Assembly: GCF_016919175.1 (NCBI RefSeq) | Contig: NZ_JAFFPU010000024.1 | Span: forward strand, 62,001-126,000 | Length of the DNA: 64,000 bases | Reading direction: 5' to 3' | DNA from: Leptospira ainlahdjerensis | GTDB taxonomy: Bacteria; Spirochaetota; Leptospiria; Leptospirales; Leptospiraceae | In this document: piece by piece, positions 1 through 10,061 of the stretch | How positions within the stretch are numbered: the first letter of the stretch is position 1 | How the letters are laid out: the number at the start of each line of letters is the position of its first letter | Translations under genes and position numbers: made by a program | Notes under the pieces: generated by a model | The model's input: the letters and a program-made list of their open reading frames with translations, nothing else | The model's database searches: none | Told to the model about the DNA's origin: nothing

Positions 1-2
1 CC

Positions 3-50
3 CGCGAAGAGTTTCTTGTGGATTCCGAATCGGACTTCGAAATCGAATAA
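3..50 (+). CDS. 3' end of an upstream gene (partial)
   Basis: The first bases read as an open frame from position 3, giving the acidic tail REEFLVDSESDFEIE and a TAA stop at 48-50. The rest of the gene lies left of the window. Only 15 codons are visible, so it may be a chance frame; the codon choice (GAA, TTC, GAT) resembles the neighbours. No function can be given. Confidence 0.4.
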   Translation, partial: REEFLVDSESDFEIE

Positions 51-237
51 GATCGATTTTACGATTCGAAGTTTCGCTTTTTTAGATTATAAAATTCTCC
101 AATTCTTATCTTAGAATTTCGATCCCAAAAGGGATAATCCTCCGTTCGGTTCAAATTTTCTTTTCTTTCATCACGAGTGCGCAGGAAGGGAATTGACCGC
201 TTTCCCGATTCTCTTTCTATTTGAAGTATTAGGAGAC

Positions 238-1704
<1,467 letters not shown>

Positions 1705-1708
<4 letters not shown>

Positions 1709-2703
1709 TAGATTTAAGAGGCAAAACCCTTTGTATAACCGGAATCGGCGGATTCATCGGAAAACGTTTAGCCGAGATCGCTAAGGAACGAGGAATTCTT
1801 GTTCGAGGAATCGAGCTCGATCCGACAAAGGTTAAGGTACTTCGTGAAGAAGGTTTTACGATCATTCACGGGAGCACGAGCAATCCCCTCGCATTACAAG
1901 AGGCAGTATCCGGATCGGATTACGTAATTCACACTGCGGCCATCGTGAGAGAAGGAGGTTCCTTAGAAGAATTCAGAAAAGTGAATGTGGATTCTTCGGT
2001 AGAATTAGCGAAGATCGCGAGAGCCTCCGGTGCAAAGGGTATGATTCATTATTCTTCCGTGATGGTTTACGGCTTTTCTTATCCTGCAAACATTTCCGAA
2101 GAAGGACCCTTTCGAGGCGAAGGAAATCCTTATTGTATGACAAAGATCGAGGGAGAATCTGCACTCCTCCCGCTCAACGATCCTCCGTCTTTCGGAATTT
2201 TATTTATCCGTCCGGGCGACGTTTACGGACCCGGATCAGGGCCTTGGGTCGTTCGACCGATTCAACTGATGAAGAAAAAATTATTTTCACTTCCGAACGG
2301 TGGCGAAGGAAGAATCAATCTAACCTATGTTGATAATCTCGTAGAAGGCACGTTACTCGCCTTAGAAAAAGAAGCTTGGGGCGAAGCGTTTAATATCACC
2401 GACGGAACCACGATGACTTGGAAAGAATACTTCTTCCTTCTGGCTGAATCCGCAGAACTTTCCAAACCACTCTCGGCTCCGGCCTGGTTACTGAAAGTTT
2501 TGATTTTTATATTGGCTGCGTTTTACAAATCCATCGGAAAAGAACCTCCCGCCACGGCGGAAGGGATTAATTTTATCCTTAGACAAAATGCGGTTTCTAT
2601 AGAAAAGGCAAAATCGGTTTTAGGCTACAAACCCAAGATAGAAACAAAAGAAGGATTGCAGATAACGCGTTCTTGGATACAGACCTATTCTAAATCGTTA
2701 TAA
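1705..2703 (+). CDS. NAD-dependent epimerase/dehydratase (extended SDR)
   Basis: An extended short-chain dehydrogenase of 332 residues. The Rossmann motif TGIGGFIG is at 12-19, the catalytic Ser region YSSVMVYG near 116-123, and the YxxxK pair at Tyr143/Lys147 (YCMTK). The C-terminal half (RPGDVYGPGS, then NLTYVDNLVEG) resembles the 3-beta-hydroxysteroid dehydrogenase/isomerase branch and nucleotide-sugar epimerases. A hydrophobic stretch (LLKVLIFILAAFY, near 260) could contact membrane. The gene overlaps icd by four bases, and its end runs 19 bases into the convergent response regulator. The substrate is unknown; sterol/hopanoid or sugar substrates are both possible. Confidence 0.8.
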
Positions 2704-3074
2704 AGCTTTCGAATATGATCTTGCGTAAGCGGTTTGGAAATGTAACCCCTTACTTCCGGAAAAGAATTTGCTTTTACGATATCTCTTTCATCCACAGAAG
2801 AGCTTACCATAAAAATGGTGATTTTTTTGGCGAGATCATCTTGGATTTTTTTGAACTCGTCTAAAAATTGCCATCCGTCCATAAATGGCATGTTGATATC
2901 TAAAAGAATCGCATCCGGAAGTTCTTCCGATTTTTCGCTCAGAGTCCGAAGTTGTTTGATAGCGACCTCGCCGTCCTGAAAGTCTCTTAACTTTTTCGTT
3001 CTTCCGTCCTTTGCTAAGAATCGTTTTGCAATCATGATATAAATGGTGTCATCATCGATTAACCAAAAATTCAT
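2685..3074 (-). CDS. Single-domain response regulator (CheY-like)
   Basis: A stand-alone receiver domain of 129 residues. The acidic pocket DDD is at 7-9, the phospho-acceptor Asp59 in ILLDINMP, and the conserved lysine in GYISKPL near 113. It has no output domain, so it probably acts by protein contact or in a phosphorelay. I chose the ATG at 3074, which directly follows the kinase stop (TAAT-ATG). A longer start at 3095 adds seven residues and would overlap the kinase. Being immediately downstream of the hybrid-free histidine kinase makes the two a cognate pair. Confidence 0.85.
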   Translation of the reverse strand: MNFWLIDDDTIYIMIAKRFLAKDGRTKKLRDFQDGEVAIKQLRTLSEKSEELPDAILLDINMPFMDGWQFLDEFKKIQDDLAKKITIFMVSSSVDERDIVKANSFPEVRGYISKPLTQDHIRKLYNDLE

Positions 3075-3075
3075 A

Positions 3076-4614
3076 TTATCGTTTTTCAAAATCATTGTAC
3101 TTGTTGAAATTTATGACGAAAGCTGTCCCACGCCCAGGGGAACTTTCGACCGTGATTTCGCCGCCTAAAGATTCTATCTGATTCTTAGTCATAAATAAAC
3201 CGATCCCTTGTCCTTCTTTTTCCCTGTGAAAGGTCTTATTCATTTTAAATATTTGATGTCCGTATTTTTGAAGATCGATTCCGAGTCCGTTGTCTCGCGC
3301 CACTAAGAAAAATCGATTATCCTCTTTGAATGAGACGAAGGAAATTTCCAATTTGCGACTGGGTTCGCAATATTTCAAAGAATTGCTCATTAAATTCAGA
3401 AGAATACTCTCCAAATAAACTTTGGGATAAAGAATCTCAGGCGCTGCAGTAAAATCACATTTGATTTCAGCTCCGATCTCTTTGATTTGCGCGGAAAGTA
3501 GATTCTGCACTTTCAAAAAAGCTTCCTGGAAAGAAACAATCTGTTTATCGATATTTAAATTTCTTCTAATTTTTATTACTTCGATAATATCATTCAAGGT
3601 AGACATCAGATCGTTTGCACTGATTTCAAGAGATCCAAGAAGATCCTCTTTGTCCGTGGCGTCCTTTTCCAGAAGCATTTGAACCAAGGTAAAAATGTTT
3701 CCGATCGGAGCTCGGAGGTTGTGTGATACGATTTGATTGAATTCTTCCAGTTGTGCATTTCTCTCTGTTAGACGATTGCTCAGAGATTGTAGAGTTTCGT
3801 TTTTTTCGATCAAAGCGGAAAGCAAGTTTTTTCGATCCGTAATATCCTGAATCTGCGAAATAAAAAACAGAGGTTTCTTTTTAGGATCCGTTACGATCGA
3901 TACGACTAAAAGGATCCAAATAATACTTCCGTTTTTATGAAAGTATCTCTTTTCCAATTTATAGCTGTCCTTTTTACCGTCGAGAAGCTCTTGAACAAGT
4001 GCAAGGTCTTCTATTAAATCGTCCGGATGAGTAATGTCTTGAAAAGTAAGCTTCAAAAGTTCTTCTCTCGAATACCCTAAAATATCCAAAAGATGCGGAT
4101 TGACCTCCAGCCACTTCCCTTCCAAAGAAACCAAACCCATACCTACACCCGAATAGTAAAAAGCGTTGAAAAATTTTTCCTCGGATAAACGAACCTCTTC
4201 CAGAGCCTGTTTTTTTTCGGTCTCGTCTAAGATTGCAGTCAGCCCTAAATATTCTCGCGAGCTGGTAAGAATACCGATCACTTCTCCCTTTTCATTTTGG
4301 ACGGATTGAGCAATCGTTTGAAGCCATATATACTTTCCGTCCTTTCGAAGGAACTGATATTCGATATGCTCGAAATCCGATCCTTTTTGAACGGGTTCAT
4401 GAGAGTTCTTAAAAATACGTTCTTTATCCAAGGGATTGAAGAAATCATAAGGACTTCGTCCGATCAATTCCTCAGGTTGATAGCCTAACATCGAAGTGAC
4501 CACAGGACTCACATAAATGTAAGAGCCGTCAGGATTATGATAACAAATCAGCTCAGGGCTTCTTTGAACCAATAGTTTAAAAAATTCTGGAGATTGAATA
4601 TTCAATTTATTCAA
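3076..4614 (-). CDS. PAS-domain sensor histidine kinase
   Basis: A soluble sensor kinase of 512 residues with no membrane segment. PAS domain 1 lies at about 15-125 and PAS domain 2 at about 145-265, each followed by a PAC-like end. A short coiled linker precedes the HisKA helix with His298 in VSHNLRAP. The HATPase domain shows the N box (NLMSNSLKY, near 386), the G1 box (DNGLGIDL) and the G2 box (GQGIGLFM). It probably phosphorylates the adjacent single-domain receiver. The signal is unknown; PAS domains often bind haem, flavin or small ligands, but no ligand residue is obvious. The start is TTG with no good ribosome site, so the N-terminus is uncertain. Confidence 0.88.
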   Translation of the reverse strand: MNKLNIQSPEFFKLLVQRSPELICYHNPDGSYIYVSPVVTSMLGYQPEELIGRSPYDFFNPLDKERIFKNSHEPVQKGSDFEHIEYQFLRKDGKYIWLQTIAQSVQNEKGEVIGILTSSREYLGLTAILDETEKKQALEEVRLSEEKFFNAFYYSGVGMGLVSLEGKWLEVNPHLLDILGYSREELLKLTFQDITHPDDLIEDLALVQELLDGKKDSYKLEKRYFHKNGSIIWILLVVSIVTDPKKKPLFFISQIQDITDRKNLLSALIEKNETLQSLSNRLTERNAQLEEFNQIVSHNLRAPIGNIFTLVQMLLEKDATDKEDLLGSLEISANDLMSTLNDIIEVIKIRRNLNIDKQIVSFQEAFLKVQNLLSAQIKEIGAEIKCDFTAAPEILYPKVYLESILLNLMSNSLKYCEPSRKLEISFVSFKEDNRFFLVARDNGLGIDLQKYGHQIFKMNKTFHREKEGQGIGLFMTKNQIESLGGEITVESSPGRGTAFVINFNKYNDFEKR

Positions 4615-4775
4615 AATAGGCCCGCCGTGAGTGATTCTAAATCAATCATTTTTTTACGAAAACAATCCGATACAAAATCGAATTCTCTTTTTTCGTAAAA
4701 AGTTGAAATAGAAAAAATAAGACGAATTCTTTCGCTAATATTCTTTTTGAAAAAAGAATCAAAAATCATTCCAAA

Positions 4776-4931
4776 ATGACGATAAAAGCCGTTACCAACC
4801 GTCTTTCATACAAATTCAATGGAGACGATTTGCAATCATTAAACGACTCGATAAAGCCGCAAGTAACCCGAGATTTTTACGATAGAAGAGAAGAGAAGAG
4901 AAAGAAAAACTGGAAGGCAATTTTAAGCTGA
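4776..4931 (+). CDS. Possible small protein (51 residues)
   Basis: The gap 4615-4991 between the kinase start and the ferredoxin end holds one plausible short frame, beginning MTIKAVTNRLSYKFN and ending WKAILS. It is rich in Lys, Arg and Asp with a basic stretch (DRREEKRKKNWK). No ribosome site precedes the ATG, and I recognise no family. It may be chance. Nothing else was seen in this gap. Confidence 0.22.
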   Translation: MTIKAVTNRLSYKFNGDDLQSLNDSIKPQVTRDFYDRREEKRKKNWKAILS

Positions 4932-4991
4932 AATTTGAGGAGAACGTTTTTGCCGAACTCAGGAACAAGTCCGGCTTATAGGGAATTTTAT

Positions 4992-5225
4992 TTATTCCCC
5001 ATCGTCCCCAAGAGCTTCGACAGGACAAATCTCCATAGCTTTTTTCGCCGCTACTTCTTCTTCAGGTGTCGCAGGTTGTCTATGAAAGTAAACTTTCGAT
5101 TCATCATCCGTATATTTTAAAAGCATCGGAGCTTCTTCCACACAATCGTTGCAAGGAACGCAGCTGTTATCGATATAATATTTACCGGGAGCGTTTTGTT
5201 TGACTTTGTCGTTTTTGTCAGCCAT
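4992..5225 (-). CDS. Single-cluster [4Fe-4S] ferredoxin
   Basis: A small acidic electron carrier of 77 residues. Cys22, Cys25 and Cys28 (SCVPCNDC) and Cys67 (ICPVEAL) are the ligands of one [4Fe-4S] cluster; the second cluster of bacterial 2[4Fe-4S] ferredoxins is absent. I chose the ATG at 5225 (MADKNDK); a longer reading frame upstream is basic and runs into the divergent gene. It is transcribed away from the Tat/GMC pair across an 86-base shared promoter region. It could supply electrons to redox enzymes such as the CysI encoded 39 kb away, but no partner is shown by context. Confidence 0.85.
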   Translation of the reverse strand: MADKNDKVKQNAPGKYYIDNSCVPCNDCVEEAPMLLKYTDDESKVYFHRQPATPEEEVAAKKAMEICPVEALGDDGE

Positions 5226-5274
5226 GCTTAACAAAGTTAATCGAACGATTGTTTCGTCAACCCTGTTTTCAGAA

Positions 5275-5302
5275 TTGACACCGATTCTAATATAAGAATA
5301 CT
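5275..5302 (+). promoter_or_regulatory. Predicted sigma-70-type promoter of the GMC pair
   Basis: TTGACA at 5275-5280 is a perfect -35 element. AATACT at 5297-5302 matches four of six -10 positions after a 16-base spacer. Transcription would start only a few bases before the ATG at 5312, giving a very short leader. It is a prediction from consensus only. Confidence 0.35.
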
Positions 5303-5311
5303 CACGGAACG

Positions 5312-5881
5312 ATGAACGTGTTTTCAGAAAAAATCTCAAGACGCAAACTTTTTGGCTTTGGTCTCGGGGGTTTGTTGAGCGTCGGTATCGGGGCCCTACT
5401 CTGTCGGAGATCGTATTCAGTCGCCGCTCCCAAGACGTTATTCTTTTCCGAATCCGAAGCTCAGTTTTTACAGGCGTATTCACAAACCCTTTTACCACCC
5501 GAAAACGGATTTCCCGATATCCAAAAAGCGGAAGTTGTTAGGCGATTGGATGAAGAATTCTTTTTCGTAGACTCCGCCATCACCGACGATTTTAAATCTC
5601 TCATTCTTATCTTAGAATTCCTCCCGCTCGTAAGCGGATATTGGAGTCGTTTTTCCAGATTAAGCGAAGAAGACAGAGCTGAATTTTTACGTTCGAAGGA
5701 AACGACAAATTCAGATACGGTTCGAGCTGCATTAGCAAATCTTAAAATGCCCGTCTTTTTGATGTACTACGGACACGAATCCGCCTTCAAAGCGATTTCA
5801 TATGACGGGCCATTTGCGAATCCTCCGGAAAAATTAAGCGAATCTAGAATCTATTATAAAAAAATGCTGGGGGAATCATGA
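5312..5881 (+). CDS. Tat-exported gluconate 2-dehydrogenase subunit 3-like protein
   Basis: Small partner subunit (189 residues) of a membrane/periplasmic flavin dehydrogenase. It opens with a twin-arginine signal: SRRKLF at 9-14 followed by a hydrophobic stretch to about residue 32. The remainder (SEAQFLQAYSQTLLPPENGFPDI) resembles the gluconate 2-dehydrogenase subunit 3 family, which carries the catalytic GMC subunit through the Tat pathway. It overlaps the GMC gene by four bases (ATGA), which fits a 1:1 complex. The enzyme's substrate is not predictable; gluconate itself is not implied. Confidence 0.75.
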   Translation: MNVFSEKISRRKLFGFGLGGLLSVGIGALLCRRSYSVAAPKTLFFSESEAQFLQAYSQTLLPPENGFPDIQKAEVVRRLDEEFFFVDSAITDDFKSLILILEFLPLVSGYWSRFSRLSEEDRAEFLRSKETTNSDTVRAALANLKMPVFLMYYGHESAFKAISYDGPFANPPEKLSESRIYYKKMLGES

Positions 5882-7443
5882 GCGGTCGCGTCTACGAATG
5901 GAAGAATTTAGGCGATTCAAGGACCGTCAAAGCCGATGTCGTAATCGTTGGAACCGGTTGTGGAGGAGCGACTCTTGCTTACGAGCTTTCCAAAAACGGA
6001 AAAAAAGTCGTTCTTATCGAAGAAGGCGGTTACTACCATACCGGAACTTTCGACAATCATGAGCTCAATATGGCCGGAAAGGTTTCTGCGGAAAGAAATA
6101 TGGCCACCGACGGATCCGGAACCATCAATCTCGTGTACGGAAAGAACGTCGGTGGTGCCTCGGTTCACTATTGGGCGGACAGCTACAGAACTCCTGATGA
6201 TCGGCTAAATCTTTGGAAAGAGGAATATGGAATCCACGCACATTCCCCCGCAGACCTCAATCCTTATTGGAAAGAACTGGATGAAACCCTCAGCGTACAT
6301 CCAGCTAAAGAAGAATATCATAATAAAATGAATCAACTCGTTCGTAAAGCGTGCAAGTCTCTTGGTTGGGAAGGCAACCCGGTTCCGCAGGCAAGAAAAA
6401 ATTGCCAGAAGTCCGGACATTGTATGCAAGGTTGTATGTTCGGCGCGAAACAAAGTCAATTAGTCACCCACATTCCGAGAGCGATGGCTAACGGCGCGGA
6501 TATCTACGCTGACTGCAAAGCCGTTCGCTTGGAGCTCAAAGGAGATAAGGTAGAATTTCTAGAAGCGGTGATGATGGATCGTCCTTCCGGAAAGGAATCG
6601 GGAATCACCTTAAAATTCGAAGCTCCCGTTTTTGCGATTGCCGCGGGAGGATTCGGAAGTTCCACATTCTTACTCCGAAACGGATGGAAAAATAAATTAC
6701 CCGCTCTTGGAGAGCATCTGGCAATCAATCCCTCCCCTTTCGTTCACGCTATCTATAACGAACCGATTATACAGTGGAGAAATATTCCCTCGGCATTCGG
6801 TGTGGAAGAATTTCGACTCGCCCGTTTTACAGAAGGACGATATGTCGAAGGCGGATTTCTGATCATGGCCAATCAACTACAACCCGGAAGTCTTGCGGCA
6901 TTAATTCCCGGCTTCGGATCCGAACACAGGGAGCTGATGAAAATTCTTCCTCATTTCGGAGGAACGATCGGATGGATCGACGACGTTCCTTCTGAACTCG
7001 GAAATATAACGGTAAATTCTTCCGGTAAAAGAACTGTAACGTATAACTTCGGTAAGTTGACAAAAGCCTTTCTTCGAGATTGTATCCGCAAACAAGTTCA
7101 ATTGAATTTTCGAGCCGGAGCAAAATGGGTCCTTCTTCCCGACCTCAAAAGAACAAAATTAGAATCCGAGAAAGAAATTGACAAAGTAGATCGACTCGAA
7201 TTGAGTCCGGCCTCGATGATGATGGCTGCGCCCCATCCCGCGGGCGGTTGTAGAATGGGACAGGATCCTTCCCGTTCAGTCGTCGACTGGAAACATCGAG
7301 TCCATGGACTTAGAAATCTTTACGTCTCTGATTCAAGCGTGTTTCCAACCGGAGTTTCAGTGGACCCAAGTTATACGATTATGGCGTTCAGTAAACAGGC
7401 GGCCAAATTCATTTTAGAAGATTCATCCACATCTTCAAATTGA
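5878..7443 (+). CDS. GMC-family FAD oxidoreductase
   Basis: A flavoprotein of 521 residues that probably oxidises an alcohol or sugar and acts in the periplasm after hitchhiking with its Tat partner. The ADP-binding motif VIVGTGCGGATLAYEL (about 22-37) is followed by the glutamate of LIEEG. The GGASVHYW region near 92 contacts FAD. The C-terminal GMC_oxred_C block has PHPAGGCRMG near 455 and SDSSVFPTGVSVDPS near 495. It has no signal peptide of its own. Several Cys residues (NCQKSGHCMQGCMFG, near 180-195) recall the cysteine-rich segment of gluconate-type dehydrogenases. No cytochrome subunit is encoded nearby. Confidence 0.85.
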   Translation: MSGRVYEWKNLGDSRTVKADVVIVGTGCGGATLAYELSKNGKKVVLIEEGGYYHTGTFDNHELNMAGKVSAERNMATDGSGTINLVYGKNVGGASVHYWADSYRTPDDRLNLWKEEYGIHAHSPADLNPYWKELDETLSVHPAKEEYHNKMNQLVRKACKSLGWEGNPVPQARKNCQKSGHCMQGCMFGAKQSQLVTHIPRAMANGADIYADCKAVRLELKGDKVEFLEAVMMDRPSGKESGITLKFEAPVFAIAAGGFGSSTFLLRNGWKNKLPALGEHLAINPSPFVHAIYNEPIIQWRNIPSAFGVEEFRLARFTEGRYVEGGFLIMANQLQPGSLAALIPGFGSEHRELMKILPHFGGTIGWIDDVPSELGNITVNSSGKRTVTYNFGKLTKAFLRDCIRKQVQLNFRAGAKWVLLPDLKRTKLESEKEIDKVDRLELSPASMMMAAPHPAGGCRMGQDPSRSVVDWKHRVHGLRNLYVSDSSVFPTGVSVDPSYTIMAFSKQAAKFILEDSSTSSN

Positions 7444-7559
7444 CATAAAGATCATTTTTAGCTTAGTCTTTGAAGTAAGAATTCTCGAGTATTCGCTTCA
7501 CTTTCAATCATTTCGATTTAGAATACTGATAAGAATAATTTCTTGCATTTGAAAAGGGA

Positions 7560-8330
7560 ATGCGTAACATCTTGCTCCGTCGTCCGCAAACCATCATGAA
7601 CATTTTTCGATTTCAGAAAGGGAGTATACTCCTATTCTTATCTTTTTATATAATAACAGGAAAATCATACGATCTTTCTTCATCGCCCACTCACCGGCAA
7701 GAGGACTTGAGTCCTATCATCGAAAAGATAAGACAGAGTTCTAAAAATGTCATCGCTACTTTTAAGGGAATCGATTATAAGAGAGAATTAAAAATTACGG
7801 AAACGGATCCCAAAACCGGAAAACAAATCTCGGTTTCCAAGGCTACGATAAGGAGGGTAGAATACTACTACGAGCGTCCGGTGGTCGTAGTTCTCGATTA
7901 CATTAAAAACGGAGAAAAACTTCCGCCCCAAAATTACGAACCTGAAAAATCCTATCCCACTTACCCAATATTTGACGATCAATCCCAAAATCATTATTCG
8001 GTCAGGATAAACGGCCCTATCCTATTTAGAAATCGAGAAAGTTATGTGGTCGATGTTACTCCTCTTCAGCTTTCCCCTAGGCACTTTAAAGGAAAAATTT
8101 ATTATGATAAGAATTCTTTACATCCTTATTATATAGAGGGAACAACTTCGAAATGGAAGTTCGGAGTTAAGGATATGCATTTTAAAATAAATATGGAATT
8201 GACTCGGGATAAAGTCGCGATCGTGCGATCAGGAGACGTTTTTGTCAAAACCCATATTCCAGTTTTGAGTCCCGAAAAAGATATCCATATTCGTTTGGAA
8301 ACGATCGAAGCGGTACCGATTCGGAAATAA
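7560..8330 (+). CDS. Secreted LolA/DUF1571-like protein
   Basis: An exported protein of up to 256 residues. A signal peptide follows the second ATG (7596): MNIFRFQKGSILLFLSFYII. The mature part starts with a helix (SPIIEKIRQSSKNVIATFKGIDYKREL) and then alternating strands with phrases such as VEYYYERPVVVVLDY, YVVDVTPLQ and KIYYDKNSLHPYYIEG. These resemble outer-membrane lipoprotein carrier or DUF1571 folds that bind lipids. The assignment is by style of sequence, not a clear motif. Both starts lack a well-spaced ribosome site. It stands alone between the GMC gene and a small membrane protein. Confidence 0.6.
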   Translation: MRNILLRRPQTIMNIFRFQKGSILLFLSFYIITGKSYDLSSSPTHRQEDLSPIIEKIRQSSKNVIATFKGIDYKRELKITETDPKTGKQISVSKATIRRVEYYYERPVVVVLDYIKNGEKLPPQNYEPEKSYPTYPIFDDQSQNHYSVRINGPILFRNRESYVVDVTPLQLSPRHFKGKIYYDKNSLHPYYIEGTTSKWKFGVKDMHFKINMELTRDKVAIVRSGDVFVKTHIPVLSPEKDIHIRLETIEAVPIRK

Positions 8331-8415
8331 CATCACAAAATCCGAATACAGATAACATAATCCTGTCAAAGTTGAATGCTCCTTGACTGAATCTATAATC
8401 AAAATAAGATCGAGA

Positions 8416-8661
8416 ATGCAAATGGAATCCTTCGGAAAACCCTTTCTTATCCTAGGCGTTTTGTTTTTATTCCTCGGAATCTTTTTTCTTTATGGAAATA
8501 AACTCCCGTTTTTAAACGAGTTGGGAAAACTTCCCGGGGATATTCGAATTGAGAAGGAAAATTTTAAATTCTATTTTCCTCTTTCCACTTCGCTTCTCAT
8601 AAGTATTTTGATTTCGATCGTCCTTTTTTTGATTCAGAAGTTTAGAAACGGCTCCCCATGA
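8416..8661 (+). CDS. DUF2905 small membrane protein
   Basis: 81 residues with two membrane helices (about 8-28 and 53-75) flanking the family signature LGKLPGDIRIEKENFKFYFP. DUF2905 proteins are widespread, usually about 70 residues, and have no known role. I prefer the ATG at 8416 over an upstream TTG at 8383 because family members begin close to the first helix. The end overlaps the aminotransferase start by four bases (ATGA), suggesting translational coupling. Confidence 0.8.
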   Translation: MQMESFGKPFLILGVLFLFLGIFFLYGNKLPFLNELGKLPGDIRIEKENFKFYFPLSTSLLISILISIVLFLIQKFRNGSP

Positions 8662-9863
8662 AAGGCGAATTTCGCTTTAGTAATCGATTCTCTTTTCAAG
8701 ATGGGGAAAACGAATTCGCCGAAATCCTTTCCGAATACAAGAGTCAAAACGTTTTTTATATCGATCTGACAACTTCCAATCCTACTCAGGCAGGATTTCA
8801 ATATCCCTCGGAAGCGATTCGACATAGTTTTCAAACTGCAGATTTAATCACCTATCTTCCGGATCCTCAAGGAGACAAAAAGGCCCGCGATACAATTCGC
8901 GAATACTATAAATCCAAAGGAATAGAAATCGAATCAGAGGATCTTTTTTTAGTTTCTTCCTCTTCCGAAGCCTACTCATACTTATTCAAACTCTTTTGCG
9001 ACGCAGGGGACTCCATCCTTATCCCCGCCCCAGGATATCCCCTATTTGAATTTCTCTCCGTTATGGAAGGTCTAAGGACGATTTCGTATTATACAAAAAA
9101 AGAAAATCTTTGGAAATTGCAGATTTCGGATTTAGAACCTACGAATTTAGCAAGAAGCAAACTGCTTTTAATCGTAAGTCCGAACAATCCCACGGGTTCT
9201 ATTTTCACTGCCGCCGATTTCGAATCGATAAAGGAATTATTAATAAATTATAATATTCCTCTGATAATCGACGAAGTTTTTTCGGATTACGTTTACGACG
9301 GCGAAGTCCATTCTACCTTGATCGACACGGAGACTCCCGTGATTACCGTAAACGGTTTGTCGAAGATTTTGGGAATGCCTGGAATGAAACTTTCCTGGAT
9401 TCTACTCAGCGGTCCCGCACCTTGGAAAAGAAAAACGAAAGAATTTTTGGAATTAATTTCTGATACTTATCTTTCCGTAAATACTCCCGTGCAAAACGTC
9501 CTCTCGGATTTGATACAATGGAGAACAATGATCCAAACTCAGATTTTAAAAAGAATTCAAAGGAATCGGACTATTTTGAAGCAGATTTTTTCCGAGTTAG
9601 ATCTCTCGAAAAAAATTCTCTGCGATCTACCGAAGGCCGGGTGGTATTGTATTTTAGAAAGTAAGGCCTTTTTTCCGGAAGAGACATTCTCACTTCGTTT
9701 ATTAAAAGACAAACAAGTTTATATTCATACGGGGGAAATGTTCGGTTTTCCGGAAGTAGAAAATTCAGGAAGAATTATCTTAAGTCTTTTAACGGAAACT
9801 GAATCATTCGAATCCGGAATTGAAAGGATAATTAAAATTTTAAAAGAAGCCGAGAATTCTTAG
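8658..9863 (+). CDS. PLP-dependent aminotransferase, class I/II
   Basis: Fold-type I aminotransferase of 401 residues, cytoplasmic. PLP contacts are visible: the SSSSEAYSYLF helix near 100, PNNPTG at 175-180, DEVFSDYVYDG with Asp205 and Tyr211, and the Schiff-base lysine Lys236 in NGLSKILGMPGMKLSW. The C-terminal small domain ends with an RIILSLL segment, where the arginine probably binds the substrate carboxylate. The overall pattern is that of aspartate/alanine-type transaminases. The amino donor is not determinable, and the neighbouring DUF2905 gene gives no hint. Confidence 0.87.
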   Translation: MKGEFRFSNRFSFQDGENEFAEILSEYKSQNVFYIDLTTSNPTQAGFQYPSEAIRHSFQTADLITYLPDPQGDKKARDTIREYYKSKGIEIESEDLFLVSSSSEAYSYLFKLFCDAGDSILIPAPGYPLFEFLSVMEGLRTISYYTKKENLWKLQISDLEPTNLARSKLLLIVSPNNPTGSIFTAADFESIKELLINYNIPLIIDEVFSDYVYDGEVHSTLIDTETPVITVNGLSKILGMPGMKLSWILLSGPAPWKRKTKEFLELISDTYLSVNTPVQNVLSDLIQWRTMIQTQILKRIQRNRTILKQIFSELDLSKKILCDLPKAGWYCILESKAFFPEETFSLRLLKDKQVYIHTGEMFGFPEVENSGRIILSLLTETESFESGIERIIKILKEAENS

Positions 9864-10061
9864 ACAAACAAGCTAAATCTTTTATACTTACTTCTTTCTG
9901 ATTTTAGGATCCGACACTGATTAATTTTTGGAAAAAGAAAAATCCGTTAGTATCAAAACGAATCGTCTAAAGTATCTTGCGAAGTTTTAATTACACTTCT
10001 CATACGAGATTAGAAAAGAAGAATGTTGCGAAAGAAATTTTTCTTTCAAAAAACCGGAAAT

